Shown here: positions 8,270-17,450 of the stretch, in pieces
Numbering within the stretch: position 1 is the stretch's first letter
Layout of the letters: each line of letters opens with the position of its first letter
Assembly (NCBI RefSeq): GCF_002234535.1
Contig: NZ_CP022521.1
Location: 3,410,001-3,474,000 of the forward strand
DNA length: 64,000 nucleotides
Direction of reading: 5' to 3'
Origin: Actinoalloteichus hoggarensis
GTDB lineage: Bacteria > Actinomycetota > Actinomycetes > Mycobacteriales > Pseudonocardiaceae
The notes under the pieces: generated by a model
Seen by the model: the letters and a program-made list of their open reading frames with translations, nothing else
Database searches by the model: none
Told to the model about the DNA's origin: nothing
Translations under genes and position numbers: made by a program

Positions 8270-8947
8270 TCAGTGCCCGGAGGTCTCCGACCGACCGGCC
8301 CACCACCCGCTGATGTGGCTGAGATGCTGGTGCATCAAGGCCTTGGCGCCCTCGGCGTCGCCCGCCTCGATCCGGTCCAACAACAGGTGATGCTCCGAGG
8401 CCGACTGGTCGAGCTGACGCGATTCGAGCATCGTCACCAGCCCGACCAGTCGTGTCCGCGACCGCAGATCGGCGATGAGCTGGGTCAGCAGCGGATTGGC
8501 CAGCAGATCAGTGAGCGCCAGATGGAACTCCCGATCCGCCTGGAGATAGGCGTGCAGATCACTCGTCGTGGCGCCGGCGACGATGGCGTCGGCGAGTGCG
8601 CGGAACCGCGTCATGTCGACCGGGATGCCGCTGGCGGCCAGGTCCCGCATCGCCGAGGGCTCCAGTCGCTGTCGGACGTCGAGCAGCTGACCGAGCACCT
8701 CCTCGCTCACCGTGGTGACCCGGAATCCCTTGTTGCGCACCGGCGTCACGAAGCCGCGCTTCTCCAGGTCGAGCATGGCCTCCCGCACCGGCGTCGCCGA
8801 CATCTCGTACTGCGCCGCCAGCGTCGGCACCGTGAGAAGGGAGCCGGGAGCGAGCTCCCCGGACACGATGGCGGAGGAGAGCGCCTCCTCCACCTGAGCA
8901 CGCAGGCTCAGCTGCCGCTGGATCTTCGAGCCGGACAGGTTCCTCAT
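8270..8947 (-). CDS. GntR-family (FCD) transcriptional regulator
   Basis: A 225-residue protein with an N-terminal winged helix (about residues 15-80; APGSLLTVPTLAAQYEMSAT, then PVREAMLDLEKRGFV) and a C-terminal all-helical FCD effector domain (LLDVRQRLEPSAMRDLA through the LEHHLLL-like SEHHLLLDRI). FCD domains usually bind small carboxylates, often with a metal held by Asp/His residues. Its place between the peptide-import/peptidase genes and the hydroxyproline dehydrogenase genes, all on the same strand, makes it the obvious local regulator. The inducer could be hydroxyproline or a pathway intermediate (inferred). AAAGAGG precedes the ATG. Confidence 0.9.
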   Translation of the reverse strand: MRNLSGSKIQRQLSLRAQVEEALSSAIVSGELAPGSLLTVPTLAAQYEMSATPVREAMLDLEKRGFVTPVRNKGFRVTTVSEEVLGQLLDVRQRLEPSAMRDLAASGIPVDMTRFRALADAIVAGATTSDLHAYLQADREFHLALTDLLANPLLTQLIADLRSRTRLVGLVTMLESRQLDQSASEHHLLLDRIEAGDAEGAKALMHQHLSHISGWWAGRSETSGH

Positions 8948-9001
8948 CCTCTTTCACCGTCGAGCGCCTCGACCTGCTGCCTGATCGCGGTCGTCAACCG
9001 C

Positions 9002-10216
9002 TCAGCGTAGGACTCCCCGCTGAACGATCGTGCGCGGCTTGGCCTCGTCCCAGAGCACGGCCGGGTCCGTGAGCGGGTCGCCGTCGAAGACGACCAGGTC
9101 ACCCGAGAGCCCCTCGCTGATCGCGCCGATGTCCGGACGGCGCATGGCTCGGGCGTTGACCGTCGTGGCCGCCCGCAGCGTCTCCAGCACGCCGTCGACG
9201 CCGATCTGCAACCGGAGGCCGACGAGCTGGTCGTCCTCCAGCTCGCCCATGAGGTCGGAGCCGAAGCCGACCGGTACTCCCGCGCTCCTGGCGATCTTGA
9301 TCGCCTCCAGCCCCGCCGCGAGGACCTCGCTGTTCTTGGCCTGCCCCGTCGGCGACAGCCCCACCGACACGCCCCGGCGCTCCATCGCGTCGTAGGCCAC
9401 CAGGGTCGGGATCAGGTAGGCGCCGTGCTCCGCCACGACGGCGGCGGCGTGCTCGTCCATCAGGTTGCCGTGCTCGATGGTGCGCACGCCGTTCTCCACC
9501 GCGTGGATGATCGCCGCGGGCGGGTAGGCGTGCGCGGCGACGTAGCTGCCCCGGCGGGCGGCCTCGTCCGTGGCCGCGCGGACCTCGTCCGCGTGGTACT
9601 GCAGGAACTGGATCGGGTCCGTCGGCGACACCACGCCGCCCGAGGCCATGATCTTGATGGCGTGCGCGCCCGTGCGGAACCGCTCCCGCACGGCCCGGCG
9701 GACCGCGTCGGGTCCGTCGACCACCTCGGAGAGGTGCGCATGGGCGGCGCAGTGGTCCAGGTCGCCCTGACGGGGATCGCCGTGTCCGCCGGTCTGGCTC
9801 AACGCCGGTCCGGTGTAGAGGTACCGGGGGGCGGTCACGTAACCGAGGTCGATGGCCTTGGCGAGGCCCGGGTCGCCGCCCGCCACGTCGCGCACCGTGG
9901 TGAAGCCCCGGTACAGGGCCCGGCTCAGCCGGTCGGCGCCCACCAGCGAGACGTAGCTCAACGGCGACGACTCGATGGACATGACGTCGATGCTGGTCCC
10001 GTAGGCATGGAAATGGGCGTCGATGAGCCCCGGCGTGACCATCCGCCCGCCCGCGTCGAGGACCTCCCCGGCACGAGGCAGATTCCGGCCCACGGCGGTG
10101 ATGACGCCGTCGACGATCGTGATCTCGTCGGCGTCGTCCCGGACGCGCTCGCCGTCGAAGATCCGGGCGCCGACGACCGTGATCGTCCCGATCGCGGTGC
10201 TCCTCGTGCTGGTCAT
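9002..10216 (-). CDS. Metal-dependent amidohydrolase (possible Xaa-Pro dipeptidase)
   Basis: A 404-residue amidohydrolase-superfamily enzyme. The first metal pair is His68 and His70 in IDAHFHAYG. The bridging Lys is in AIKIMASGGV, further His ligands are in AAHAYPP and TIEHGNLMD, and the catalytic Asp is in GFGSDLMGEL. This subgroup includes imidazolonepropionase-like proteins and bacterial prolidases acting on Xaa-Pro dipeptides. Given the co-transcribed peptide importer, a peptidase and hydroxyproline degradation genes, hydrolysis of Xaa-Hyp or Xaa-Pro dipeptides is a reasonable inference. Its ATG overlaps the stop of the DUF885 gene by 4 bp, and gntR follows 54 bp downstream. Confidence 0.85.
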   Translation of the reverse strand: MTSTRSTAIGTITVVGARIFDGERVRDDADEITIVDGVITAVGRNLPRAGEVLDAGGRMVTPGLIDAHFHAYGTSIDVMSIESSPLSYVSLVGADRLSRALYRGFTTVRDVAGGDPGLAKAIDLGYVTAPRYLYTGPALSQTGGHGDPRQGDLDHCAAHAHLSEVVDGPDAVRRAVRERFRTGAHAIKIMASGGVVSPTDPIQFLQYHADEVRAATDEAARRGSYVAAHAYPPAAIIHAVENGVRTIEHGNLMDEHAAAVVAEHGAYLIPTLVAYDAMERRGVSVGLSPTGQAKNSEVLAAGLEAIKIARSAGVPVGFGSDLMGELEDDQLVGLRLQIGVDGVLETLRAATTVNARAMRRPDIGAISEGLSGDLVVFDGDPLTDPAVLWDEAKPRTIVQRGVLR

Positions 10217-11895
10217 GCGCGTTCCTCTCCCTCGTGGTCGGCGGCCCTGGCTCGGATCGCCCGTTCGATCTCGTCCTCCAGGACGGCGAGCGGCACGCTG
10301 CCCAACCCGAGCACGGCGTCGTGGAACCAGCGGATGTCGAAGGCCTGCCCCAGCGTGTCCTCCGCGAGGCGACGCAGGCGCATGATCCGCAGCTGCCCGA
10401 TGAAGTAGGCGGTGGCCTGGCCCGGCCAGGCGATGTACCGGTCGATCTCGGTGACGATCTCGTGCTCCGCGATCGCGGTGTTGCTCCGCAGGAACTCCTG
10501 GGCCCGCTCCCGGCTCCAGCCGAACGCGTGCATGCCGGGGTCGACGACCAGCCGCACGGCGCGCCACATCTGGAAGCTGAGCATGCCCATCGTCTCGAAG
10601 GGGTCGCGGTACATCCCCATCTCGACGCCGAGCCGCTCGGTGTAGAGCGCCCAGCCCTCCCCGTAGGCGGAGATGTAGACGTGCCGACGGAAGGCGGGCA
10701 GGTCGGCCAGTTCGCTGGCCAGCGCGATCTGGAAGCAGTGTCCCGGCGCCGCCTCGTGCAGGGTCAGCGCCGACAGCGAGTACAGCGGCCGGGCGGGCAG
10801 GTTGTAGGTGTTCAGCGTGTAGCGGTCGATCCCGCCTCGACCGAAGGTGTAGTAGGGCGCCAGCTCGGGCGGGGGCTCGATGATGCCGAACCGCCGCATC
10901 GGCACCCGACCGAAGTACTCGTGGACGATCCCGTCGAAGCGCTTGGTGTGCCAGGCCGCCTCTTTGAGCAGGTCCTCCGCCGTGGTGGCGTAGAACCGGG
11001 AGTCGGTGCGCATGAACTCCAGCATCCGAGGCACGTCGCCGTCGAAGCCGGCCTCATGGGCGACCGCGACCATCTCCTCGCGGATGGCCGCCACGTTCTC
11101 CTCGCCGAGCGCGAAGATCTCCTCCGGGGTCAGCCGCGTCGTGTTGTACTCGGCGAGCTGCGCGAGGTAGTACTCCCGACCGCCGGGCCCCTTCGTCGCG
11201 GCGATCTCCTCGGGCAGCGCCGGAAGGTACTCCTCCTCCAGGAATCGCAGCAGGTCGGCGTGGGCGGGGATCACCGAGGAGCCGATGACCTCCAGCGCAC
11301 GCGACAGCAGCGCCTCGTCGATGATCCCCGCGGCGCGGGCCTGGGTGAAGGGGGCCGCGTAGCGCGTCTTCTCGGCCGTCTCCGCCGAGGCGACGGACCG
11401 CACCGGGTCGGACCGACCCGCCATCGAGACCCGCGCGGGCCCGAAACCGCGGGCCAGTCCGGCACGCATGTTCTCGATGTGCTGGGAGAACCAGCGAGGC
11501 AGCTCGGCGAGCTGCCGCAGGAACGCCTCGGCCTCCGTGACGTCGTGCAGCGTGCCGTTCGCCCGGTCGGCGTGCGTCGTCCAGAAGGCCGTGTCGGCGT
11601 TGGCGGGCCGCTCGTACTGCCGATGCTCGACGGCCGTGACGAGCGTCTCGACCTGCTGGACGTAGACCGCGAGGTTCACCCGTGAGACGGCGTCCAGCGC
11701 GTCGACGTCCAGGGCGCTCACCTGGGCCAGGACGTCCCGCCAGTGCGCGGCGCGTCGTTCGTGCGCCTCGGGGCTCTCGTCGGGCAGGAAGTCGTCGACG
11801 CCGAGGGCGGAGCCGTAATGTTGACGGCCCAGCTCGCCCAGCCGCCACTCCCATTCCCGCTCGCTGATCGTCCGGAACGTCTCGGCGGGGGTCAT
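10213..11895 (-). CDS. DUF885-family metallopeptidase-like protein
   Basis: A 560-residue protein of the DUF885 family, which is thought to comprise zinc carboxypeptidase-like enzymes. The hallmark is LHEAAPGHCFQIAL at about residues 379-392, a HExxxGH metal site. The protein has no signal peptide, so it would act in the cytoplasm on imported peptides. It lies between the ABC importer genes and the amidohydrolase, 1 bp after the upstream gene and overlapping the downstream one by 4 bp. Substrate is unknown; release of amino acids or dipeptides from imported hydroxyproline peptides fits the context. Confidence 0.85.
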   Translation of the reverse strand: MTPAETFRTISEREWEWRLGELGRQHYGSALGVDDFLPDESPEAHERRAAHWRDVLAQVSALDVDALDAVSRVNLAVYVQQVETLVTAVEHRQYERPANADTAFWTTHADRANGTLHDVTEAEAFLRQLAELPRWFSQHIENMRAGLARGFGPARVSMAGRSDPVRSVASAETAEKTRYAAPFTQARAAGIIDEALLSRALEVIGSSVIPAHADLLRFLEEEYLPALPEEIAATKGPGGREYYLAQLAEYNTTRLTPEEIFALGEENVAAIREEMVAVAHEAGFDGDVPRMLEFMRTDSRFYATTAEDLLKEAAWHTKRFDGIVHEYFGRVPMRRFGIIEPPPELAPYYTFGRGGIDRYTLNTYNLPARPLYSLSALTLHEAAPGHCFQIALASELADLPAFRRHVYISAYGEGWALYTERLGVEMGMYRDPFETMGMLSFQMWRAVRLVVDPGMHAFGWSRERAQEFLRSNTAIAEHEIVTEIDRYIAWPGQATAYFIGQLRIMRLRRLAEDTLGQAFDIRWFHDAVLGLGSVPLAVLEDEIERAIRARAADHEGEERA

Positions 11896-11896
11896 G

Positions 11897-12727
11897 TCAG
11901 TCCTGCCCTTCTCGTGCCGTCCACTCTCGTCTCCGTCTCTCCCACTCGGGGTTGATCCTGGGCACGGCCGCCAGCAACGCCCGCGTGTACTCCTCGCGCG
12001 GGGCGTCGAACACCTGGTCCCGGCTGCCCTGCTCGACCACCCGCCCGCCGCTCATCACCGCGACGCGATCGGCGAGGCTGCGCACCACCGCCAGGTCGTG
12101 GGCGATGAAGACGTAGCTGAGGCCGAGTTCGCGTTGCAGGTCACGCAGCAGGTCGATCACCTGTGCCTGTACCGACACGTCCAGCGCGGAGACCGCCTCG
12201 TCGCAGATCACGACCTTCGGTCCCACCGCGAGCGCACGGGCGATCCCGATGCGCTGTGCCTGGCCGCCGGAGAACTGATGCGGATACCGGGTCGAGTGGT
12301 CTGGATTCAGCCCGACCCGCTCCATCAGCTCCTTGCAGAGCCGGGTCCCGTCGCCGCGCACGCCCAGGCCCTGGTAGCGCAGCGGCGCCGTGATGATCTT
12401 CTCGACGTCGTGCCGAGGGTTCAGCGAGGAGTAGGGGTCCTGGAACACCACCTGCACCGTGCGGCGGAAGGTCCGCAGCCTGGCGGGCGGCGCCGAGGTC
12501 ACGTCCTCGCCGTCCAGCTCGATCACCCCCGAGGTCGGGTCGTCGAGGCGGGCCAGCAGCCGAGCCGTCGAGGACTTCCCGCTGCCCGACTCGCCGACGA
12601 CGGCCAGGGTCTCCGACGCGCCGACCTCCAGGGTGACGTCGTCGACCGCTCGGAAGACCGGGCCGCGCCGGTTCCTGGTCGCGTACTCCCGGACGAGATT
12701 GCGCCCGGCGAGGATCGGCGTGCTCAT
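11897..12727 (-). CDS. Peptide ABC transporter ATP-binding protein (DppF/OppF type)
   Basis: A 276-residue ATPase. Walker A is GESGSGKSS, the Q-loop is in FQDPYSSLNPRHDV, the signature is FSGGQAQRIGIARAL, and Walker B is VVICDEAVSALD. The end (EYTRALLAAVPRINPE) is the usual start of the oligopeptide-ATPase tail, cut rather short. It would pair with the next ATPase to power import through the two permeases. Its start overlaps the stop of the upstream ATPase gene by 4 bp. It is part of a dpp/opp-like operon that continues into peptidase genes. Confidence 0.92.
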   Translation of the reverse strand: MSTPILAGRNLVREYATRNRRGPVFRAVDDVTLEVGASETLAVVGESGSGKSSTARLLARLDDPTSGVIELDGEDVTSAPPARLRTFRRTVQVVFQDPYSSLNPRHDVEKIITAPLRYQGLGVRGDGTRLCKELMERVGLNPDHSTRYPHQFSGGQAQRIGIARALAVGPKVVICDEAVSALDVSVQAQVIDLLRDLQRELGLSYVFIAHDLAVVRSLADRVAVMSGGRVVEQGSRDQVFDAPREEYTRALLAAVPRINPEWERRRREWTAREGQD

Positions 12728-13551
12728 GCCCCGGCCTCCTCGACGTCGTCGATGCGCGGCGTCGCGTCGAGCAGCTGCCGCGTGTAGGCGTGGCGGGGGC
12801 GGGAGAACACCTGCTCGGCGGTGCCCGCCTCCATCTGCTGCCCTCGACGCAGCACTAGCACGTCGTGGGCGACCTCGCTGACCACCGCGAGGTCGTGGGT
12901 GATGAAGAGCATCCCCACCCCGGTGTCACGCTGCAGATCGGTGAGCAGCGTCAGGATCTGTGCCTGGACGGTGACGTCGAGCGCGGTCGTCGGCTCGTCC
13001 GCGATGATGACCTCCGGCTCGCAGACCAACGCCATCGCGATCATGATCCGTTGGCGCATCCCCCCGGAGAACTGGTGGGGATAGTGGTCGAACCGCCGCT
13101 GCGGCTCCTTGATGCTGACCCGCTCCATCGCCTCGATCGCGATCTTCCTGGCCTGCGCCGCGGTCGCCCGACGGTGCGCCCGATAAGCCTCGGCGATCTG
13201 AAAGCCGACCGTGTAGTAGGGATTGAGCGAGGACAACGGATCCTGGAAGATCATCGCGATCCGCTCCCCCCGGAGCGCCCGCATCTCCCGGGCGGAGCGT
13301 TCCAGCAGCTCCTGGTCCCCGAAGCGGATGGACCCCGACGTGCGTGCGTCGGGCGGCAGCAGCCCCATGATCGCCAGGGACGTCATGGACTTGCCCGAGC
13401 CGGACTCGCCGACGACGCCGAGGGTGCGCCCGGCACGCAGCGAGAACGACAGGTCGTCGACGACCGCGTCGTCGGGATCGGGGCCGAAGGCGATGCGCAG
13501 CCCGCTGACGCGCAGCAGCTCGTCGCCCCCCGTCTGCACTGCGGCGCTCAT
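12724..13551 (-). CDS. Peptide ABC transporter ATP-binding protein (DppD/OppD type)
   Basis: A 275-residue ATPase with Walker [10 protein letters not shown], signature [15 protein letters not shown] and Walker [13 protein letters not shown]. At 275 residues it lacks most of the roughly 50-residue C-terminal oligopeptide-transporter extension common in DppD; the tail ends soon after [13 protein letters not shown]. The ATG at 13551 overlaps the stop of the permease gene by 4 bp. Function as one of two ATPases of the peptide importer is well supported by family and neighbours. Confidence 0.92.
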   Translation of the reverse strand: MSAAVQTGGDELLRVSGLRIAFGPDPDDAVVDDLSFSLRAGRTLGVVGESGSGKSMTSLAIMGLLPPDARTSGSIRFGDQELLERSAREMRALRGERIAMIFQDPLSSLNPYYTVGFQIAEAYRAHRRATAAQARKIAIEAMERVSIKEPQRRFDHYPHQFSGGMRQRIMIAMALVCEPEVIIADEPTTALDVTVQAQILTLLTDLQRDTGVGMLFITHDLAVVSEVAHDVLVLRRGQQMEAGTAEQVFSRPRHAYTRQLLDATPRIDDVEEAGA

Positions 13552-14543
13552 CGGGTTCCCTTCCTCACACGCGGGTCCAGCAGGGGATAGAGGAGGTCGA
13601 CGACGATGTTCATCAGCACCACCGCGGCGCCCGCCAGCAGGGTGACGCCCATGATGACCGGCTGGTCATTGGTGCCGATGGCGTCGTAGGCGAGCTTGCC
13701 GACGCCGTTGAGTCCGAACACCGTCTCCGTGATGAGCGCGCCGCCGAGCAGGGCCGCGAAGTCCATCCCGAACAGGGTGGCCACCGGGGTCAGCGACGGC
13801 CGCAGCGCATGGCGGGTCAGCAGCTGACCCTTGGGCAGGCCCTTGGCGCGTGCCGTGCGAACGTAGTTCTCCGACAGCGTGTCGAGCACGTTCGCCCTGG
13901 TCATCCGCGTGTACATCGCGGCGTACATGATGGACAGGACGATCCAGGGCATCAGGTAGGTCTGGAACCACCGGAGCGGGTCCTCCCCGAAGGCGACCAC
14001 CGTCGGGAACGGCAGCACCTGCAGCTGCACGACCAGCAGCCATTGCAGGATGAGGGCGACGAAGTAGTTGGGCAGGGCGATGCCGCCCAGCGCCAGACCG
14101 GTCGCGCCCCGGTCCCACCACGTCCCGGACTTCACCGCGGCGAGCAGGCCCGCGCCGACCCCGACGAGCAGCCACAGCAGCGCGGCGCCGATCGCGATCG
14201 TGACGGTGACGTCGATGCGGTCGCCGATCATGGTCATGACCGACTGACGGGTCTGGAAGCTGTAGCCCAGACACGGCGCCTCGCAGACGATCGCGGTGAC
14301 GCCCTCGCCGTAGGTGCGGCCGACGAAGATCCCGGCCAGGAAGGTCCAGAACTGGACCCAGAACGGGTCCTCCAGGCCGAGTCTGGTGCGGATGTCCTCG
14401 ATGCGTTCGGGGGTGCACGTCTGCCCGCAGATGCTCAGCGCGGGGTCCGGCGTGAGCACGAAGAACACGACGAAGGTGAAGAAGACGACGGCGAGCAGGA
14501 CGAGCACCGCGCTCATGAGCCGTCGGGCGATGTAGAGGGGCAT
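13548..14543 (-). CDS. Peptide ABC transporter permease (DppB/OppB type)
   Basis: A 331-residue integral membrane protein. It starts MPLYIARRLMSAVLVLLAVV with the typical first membrane helix, then a periplasmic-side loop holding two cysteines (SICGQTCTPERIE), then five further hydrophobic segments. The ATPase-contact motif is ARAKGLPKGQLLTRHALRP. I placed the start at 14543, although the frame is open upstream, because the helix begins there and the ATG overlaps the preceding stop by 1 bp (TGATG). Confidence 0.92.
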   Translation of the reverse strand: MPLYIARRLMSAVLVLLAVVFFTFVVFFVLTPDPALSICGQTCTPERIEDIRTRLGLEDPFWVQFWTFLAGIFVGRTYGEGVTAIVCEAPCLGYSFQTRQSVMTMIGDRIDVTVTIAIGAALLWLLVGVGAGLLAAVKSGTWWDRGATGLALGGIALPNYFVALILQWLLVVQLQVLPFPTVVAFGEDPLRWFQTYLMPWIVLSIMYAAMYTRMTRANVLDTLSENYVRTARAKGLPKGQLLTRHALRPSLTPVATLFGMDFAALLGGALITETVFGLNGVGKLAYDAIGTNDQPVIMGVTLLAGAAVVLMNIVVDLLYPLLDPRVRKGTR

Positions 14544-15460
14544 CAGCGCTGCGTCCTCCTCTGCAGAGTCGCCTGAAGCGTGTCGCCGATCACCATGAAC
14601 GAGAGCACGGTCAGGGTGAGGAACAGGCCGGGGATCATGAAGAACATCGGGTTGGAGGCGTACCAGGGGACGGCCGAGGAGATCATCTGTCCCCACGAGG
14701 CCGTGGGTGGTCGGACGCCGACGCCGAGGAACGACAGCCCCGCCTCGGTGGCGATGAACGTCGGCACCGACAGCGTCGCCATCACCGTGATCGTCCCCAC
14801 CAGGTTCGGCAGGACCTCCTTGAACACGATGGCGATCCGGCTCGCGCCCGAGGCCCGTGCCGCCTCGACGAACTCACGCTGGGCGATCGACATGGTCTGA
14901 CCCCGCACGACCCGCGCCGTCGCGGGCCAGCCGAACAACGCCAGCACCGCCACCAGCAGCGCGGGCCGGTTGCCCTGCGGGAGCGCCGAGAGGATCGCGA
15001 TCATGAAGATCAGCGCCGGGAAGGCCATCAGGAAGTCCATGACCCGCGAGACGACCTGGTCGACGATGCCGCCGAAGAACCCGGCGAGCACACCGAACAC
15101 GACGCCGAGCACGGTGGTGACGGCCGCCGCGCTCACCGCGATCGTCAGCGACACCTGGGCGCCGTAGACGATGCGGGCGAAGATGTCGCGACCGTTGAGC
15201 GGCTCGACGCCGAACCAGTGTTCGGCGCTCATCCCCCCGAAGGGGCCGATGGGCAGGCCCCCTCGGATGGGATCGATCTTGTCCTCGTGGAACTCGTACG
15301 GCCCGGAACCGCTGATCATCGTCAGCAGCGGCGCGAAGACCGCCATGAGGACGACGATGCCGAGGAACACGAAGGAGGCGATCACGGCGGGTCGCCGCCA
15401 TCGGCTGCCGCCGCGTCGGCGCACCGCCTGCCGGGTGAGTGCCTGTGTGGTCATCGCCAT
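14543..15460 (-). CDS. Peptide ABC transporter permease (DppC/OppC type)
   Basis: A 305-residue membrane protein. The N-terminal helix is in PAVIASFVFLGIVVLMAVFA, a long extracytoplasmic loop (HWFGVEPLNGRDIFARIVYG) is diagnostic of DppC proteins, and about five more helices follow. The coupling motif is VEAARASGASRIAIVFKEVL. Two in-frame ATGs lie close together (15460 and 15454). It forms the translocation pore with the DppB-type protein encoded next. Confidence 0.92.
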   Translation of the reverse strand: MAMTTQALTRQAVRRRGGSRWRRPAVIASFVFLGIVVLMAVFAPLLTMISGSGPYEFHEDKIDPIRGGLPIGPFGGMSAEHWFGVEPLNGRDIFARIVYGAQVSLTIAVSAAAVTTVLGVVFGVLAGFFGGIVDQVVSRVMDFLMAFPALIFMIAILSALPQGNRPALLVAVLALFGWPATARVVRGQTMSIAQREFVEAARASGASRIAIVFKEVLPNLVGTITVMATLSVPTFIATEAGLSFLGVGVRPPTASWGQMISSAVPWYASNPMFFMIPGLFLTLTVLSFMVIGDTLQATLQRRTQR

Positions 15461-15467
15461 GGCGACG

Positions 15468-17189
15468 TCACCCCTGCGGGTTCTTCAGGCCGATGGACGA
15501 GTAGTCGATGTAGCCGCTGCGGGCGGAGCTGGCGAAGGCGTTGCCGATGTTCTCGCCGACCATCTGCAGGGGCGTCTCGCGCACCAGCGGGACGACGGGG
15601 GCGAACTCCATGATCTCCCGGTCCAGCTCGCCGTAGGCGACGTTCTGCTCGTCGATGTCGGCGATCGCCTCGATCTCGTCGAACCGGTCGTTGATGGCCT
15701 GCTCGTCGAACTGGCTGATGTTCGTGTTGCCCGTGTCGGTGATGCTCTCGCCGTCGAACAACGAGGTCAGCAGGGGGTAGCCCGACATCCAGGACGAGCA
15801 CCAGCCGGTGATGGCCAGGTCGTTCTGCTGGGCGGGGGTGGCGATGACCTCGTAGAAGGTCGCCGCGTCGATGACGTTCAGCTCGACCTCGATGCCCACC
15901 GCCTGGAGGGACTGCTGCACCGACTCCGCCTGTGCCTGCCACTTCGGCAGCGCCCGGACGTCCAGCGTCAGCGTCAGGTCGCCCTCGCCGAAGCCCGCCT
16001 CCTCCAGGAGTGCGATCGCCTGTTCCTGATCCGTCGGGTAGAGGTCGAACTCCTGGCGCTCGGGCACCGACGGCGTGAGCATCGTGTGCGCCGGTTCGGC
16101 CATCGCGGGGCCGCCGGTGGCGGTGACGACGCTCTCCTTGTCGACCGCGTGGTTGATGGCCTGCCGCACCCGGACGTCGGACAACGCCTCATGGGTGTTG
16201 TTCATCGCCAGGTACATCGTGCAGGTGGGCAGCGAACGGACGGTGCGCTGCTGAAGCTCCGGATTCGACATCACCTGGGCGAGCGAGGCGGGCAGCATGC
16301 CGTTGGTGCTCGACGCCATCGCGTTCGCGTCGGAACCCTGCCCCGAGAGCATCCGCTGGTCGACGGTGTTGGCGTCGATTCCGAAGAGGAACTCGTAACC
16401 GTCGGGCGACGCGGCGCGGGTCTCGTCGGTGGCGGGGTCCCACTCCTCGTTACGGACCAGCGTCAGGCGCTCACCACGCGTGTACTCCTCCACCCGGTAC
16501 GGGCCGGACGACAGGGGCTGCTGGTCGAGCTGATCCACCGCGATCTCGCCCACCGGGAACGGTGTGAAGGGCTGGGTGGCGGCGACCGCGTCGAATCCGG
16601 CCAGCGGTCCGCGGAGGCGGAACACGATCGTCTTGTCGTCGGGCGTCTCGATGGAGTCCAGGCCCTCGGGCGCCTCATAGACGCCCGGGTAGTCGGTGGC
16701 ACCGTCGATGATCTCGTGGTAGTCCGATCCGATCGCCAACGCCGGGTCGAGTGACCGTTCGATTCCGTACTTCACATCGGCCGAGGTGATCTCACGGCCG
16801 TCCTCGTACCGCAGACCGTCCTTGAGCGTGTACGTCCACTCCGTGGCGTCCTCGTTGTACTCGCCGGGCCCGACGGCCAGATCGCCGACGATCTCCAGCT
16901 CGCCGGTCTCCTCGTCGAAGGCGAAGTCGGTGAGCTGGCGGTAGATCAGCTCGTAGACGTTGTTGACGTTGCCGTCGTTGCCCATCGCGGGATCGAGATG
17001 GGAGAGGTCGACCGACCCCAGCACGGTGACGATGCCGCCCTGCTCGGTCTCCCCCGTGTTGAGCGCGAAGCCGCCGTCCGTGGTCGTGACGTCGTCCGCG
17101 TCGTCTCCGGAGCCGCCGCAGGCGGTGAGGGTCAGCGCGGCGACCGCGAAGACTCCGATCGCGGCGCGTGCCCTGCGATGTGTGGCCAT
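15468..17189 (-). CDS. Peptide-binding lipoprotein of ABC importer (solute-binding family 5)
   Basis: A 573-residue lipoprotein. The signal peptide MATHRRARAAIGVFAVAAL ends in a lipobox with the modified residue Cys24 (LTAC-GG). The mature protein has the family-5 fold, with an early motif VLGSVDLSHLDPAMG and VRQAINHAVDKESVV in the middle. It would sit outside the membrane and deliver peptides to the permeases. The ATG at 17189 is preceded by AAGGAA. It is the first gene of the importer operon; its promoter should lie in 17190-17420. Binding specificity is not readable, but its company (hydroxyproline catabolism, GH127) suggests hydroxyproline-rich peptides or glycopeptides. Confidence 0.92.
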   Translation of the reverse strand: MATHRRARAAIGVFAVAALTLTACGGSGDDADDVTTTDGGFALNTGETEQGGIVTVLGSVDLSHLDPAMGNDGNVNNVYELIYRQLTDFAFDEETGELEIVGDLAVGPGEYNEDATEWTYTLKDGLRYEDGREITSADVKYGIERSLDPALAIGSDYHEIIDGATDYPGVYEAPEGLDSIETPDDKTIVFRLRGPLAGFDAVAATQPFTPFPVGEIAVDQLDQQPLSSGPYRVEEYTRGERLTLVRNEEWDPATDETRAASPDGYEFLFGIDANTVDQRMLSGQGSDANAMASSTNGMLPASLAQVMSNPELQQRTVRSLPTCTMYLAMNNTHEALSDVRVRQAINHAVDKESVVTATGGPAMAEPAHTMLTPSVPERQEFDLYPTDQEQAIALLEEAGFGEGDLTLTLDVRALPKWQAQAESVQQSLQAVGIEVELNVIDAATFYEVIATPAQQNDLAITGWCSSWMSGYPLLTSLFDGESITDTGNTNISQFDEQAINDRFDEIEAIADIDEQNVAYGELDREIMEFAPVVPLVRETPLQMVGENIGNAFASSARSGYIDYSSIGLKNPQG

Positions 17190-17420
17190 GATTCCTTCAC
17201 TCCCGGATGCGTCGGGGAACACTCGAGTGCCCCACTGGAGAAGGGGTGTGGTGGAGAACGGTCTGGTGGAGATGCGGTGCGATGAAACGGGTGTGGTGCG
17301 TGATCCGGCGGTGCGACGGTGCGGCGCCGGCACGCCGCGATGCCGGGGAAGCGATGCGGGGGGCGCCGGCCGCGCGGACCGTCGTCGCGGCGACCCCGGT
17401 GCGGGCGTCATCCGCACGGA

Positions 17421-17438
17421 CGGCCCTGGTACGGGCCG
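17421..17438 (-). terminator. Hairpin downstream of the GH127 gene
   Basis: CGGCCC-tggtac-GGGCCG forms a perfect 6 bp GC stem 13 bp past the GH127 stop, in the 261 bp gap before the importer operon. It may end GH127 transcription only partly. The rest of the gap (17190-17420) holds no gene and should contain the importer promoter; no clear -35/-10 pair is visible. Confidence 0.35.
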
Positions 17439-17450
17439 CCCGAGGTGGCG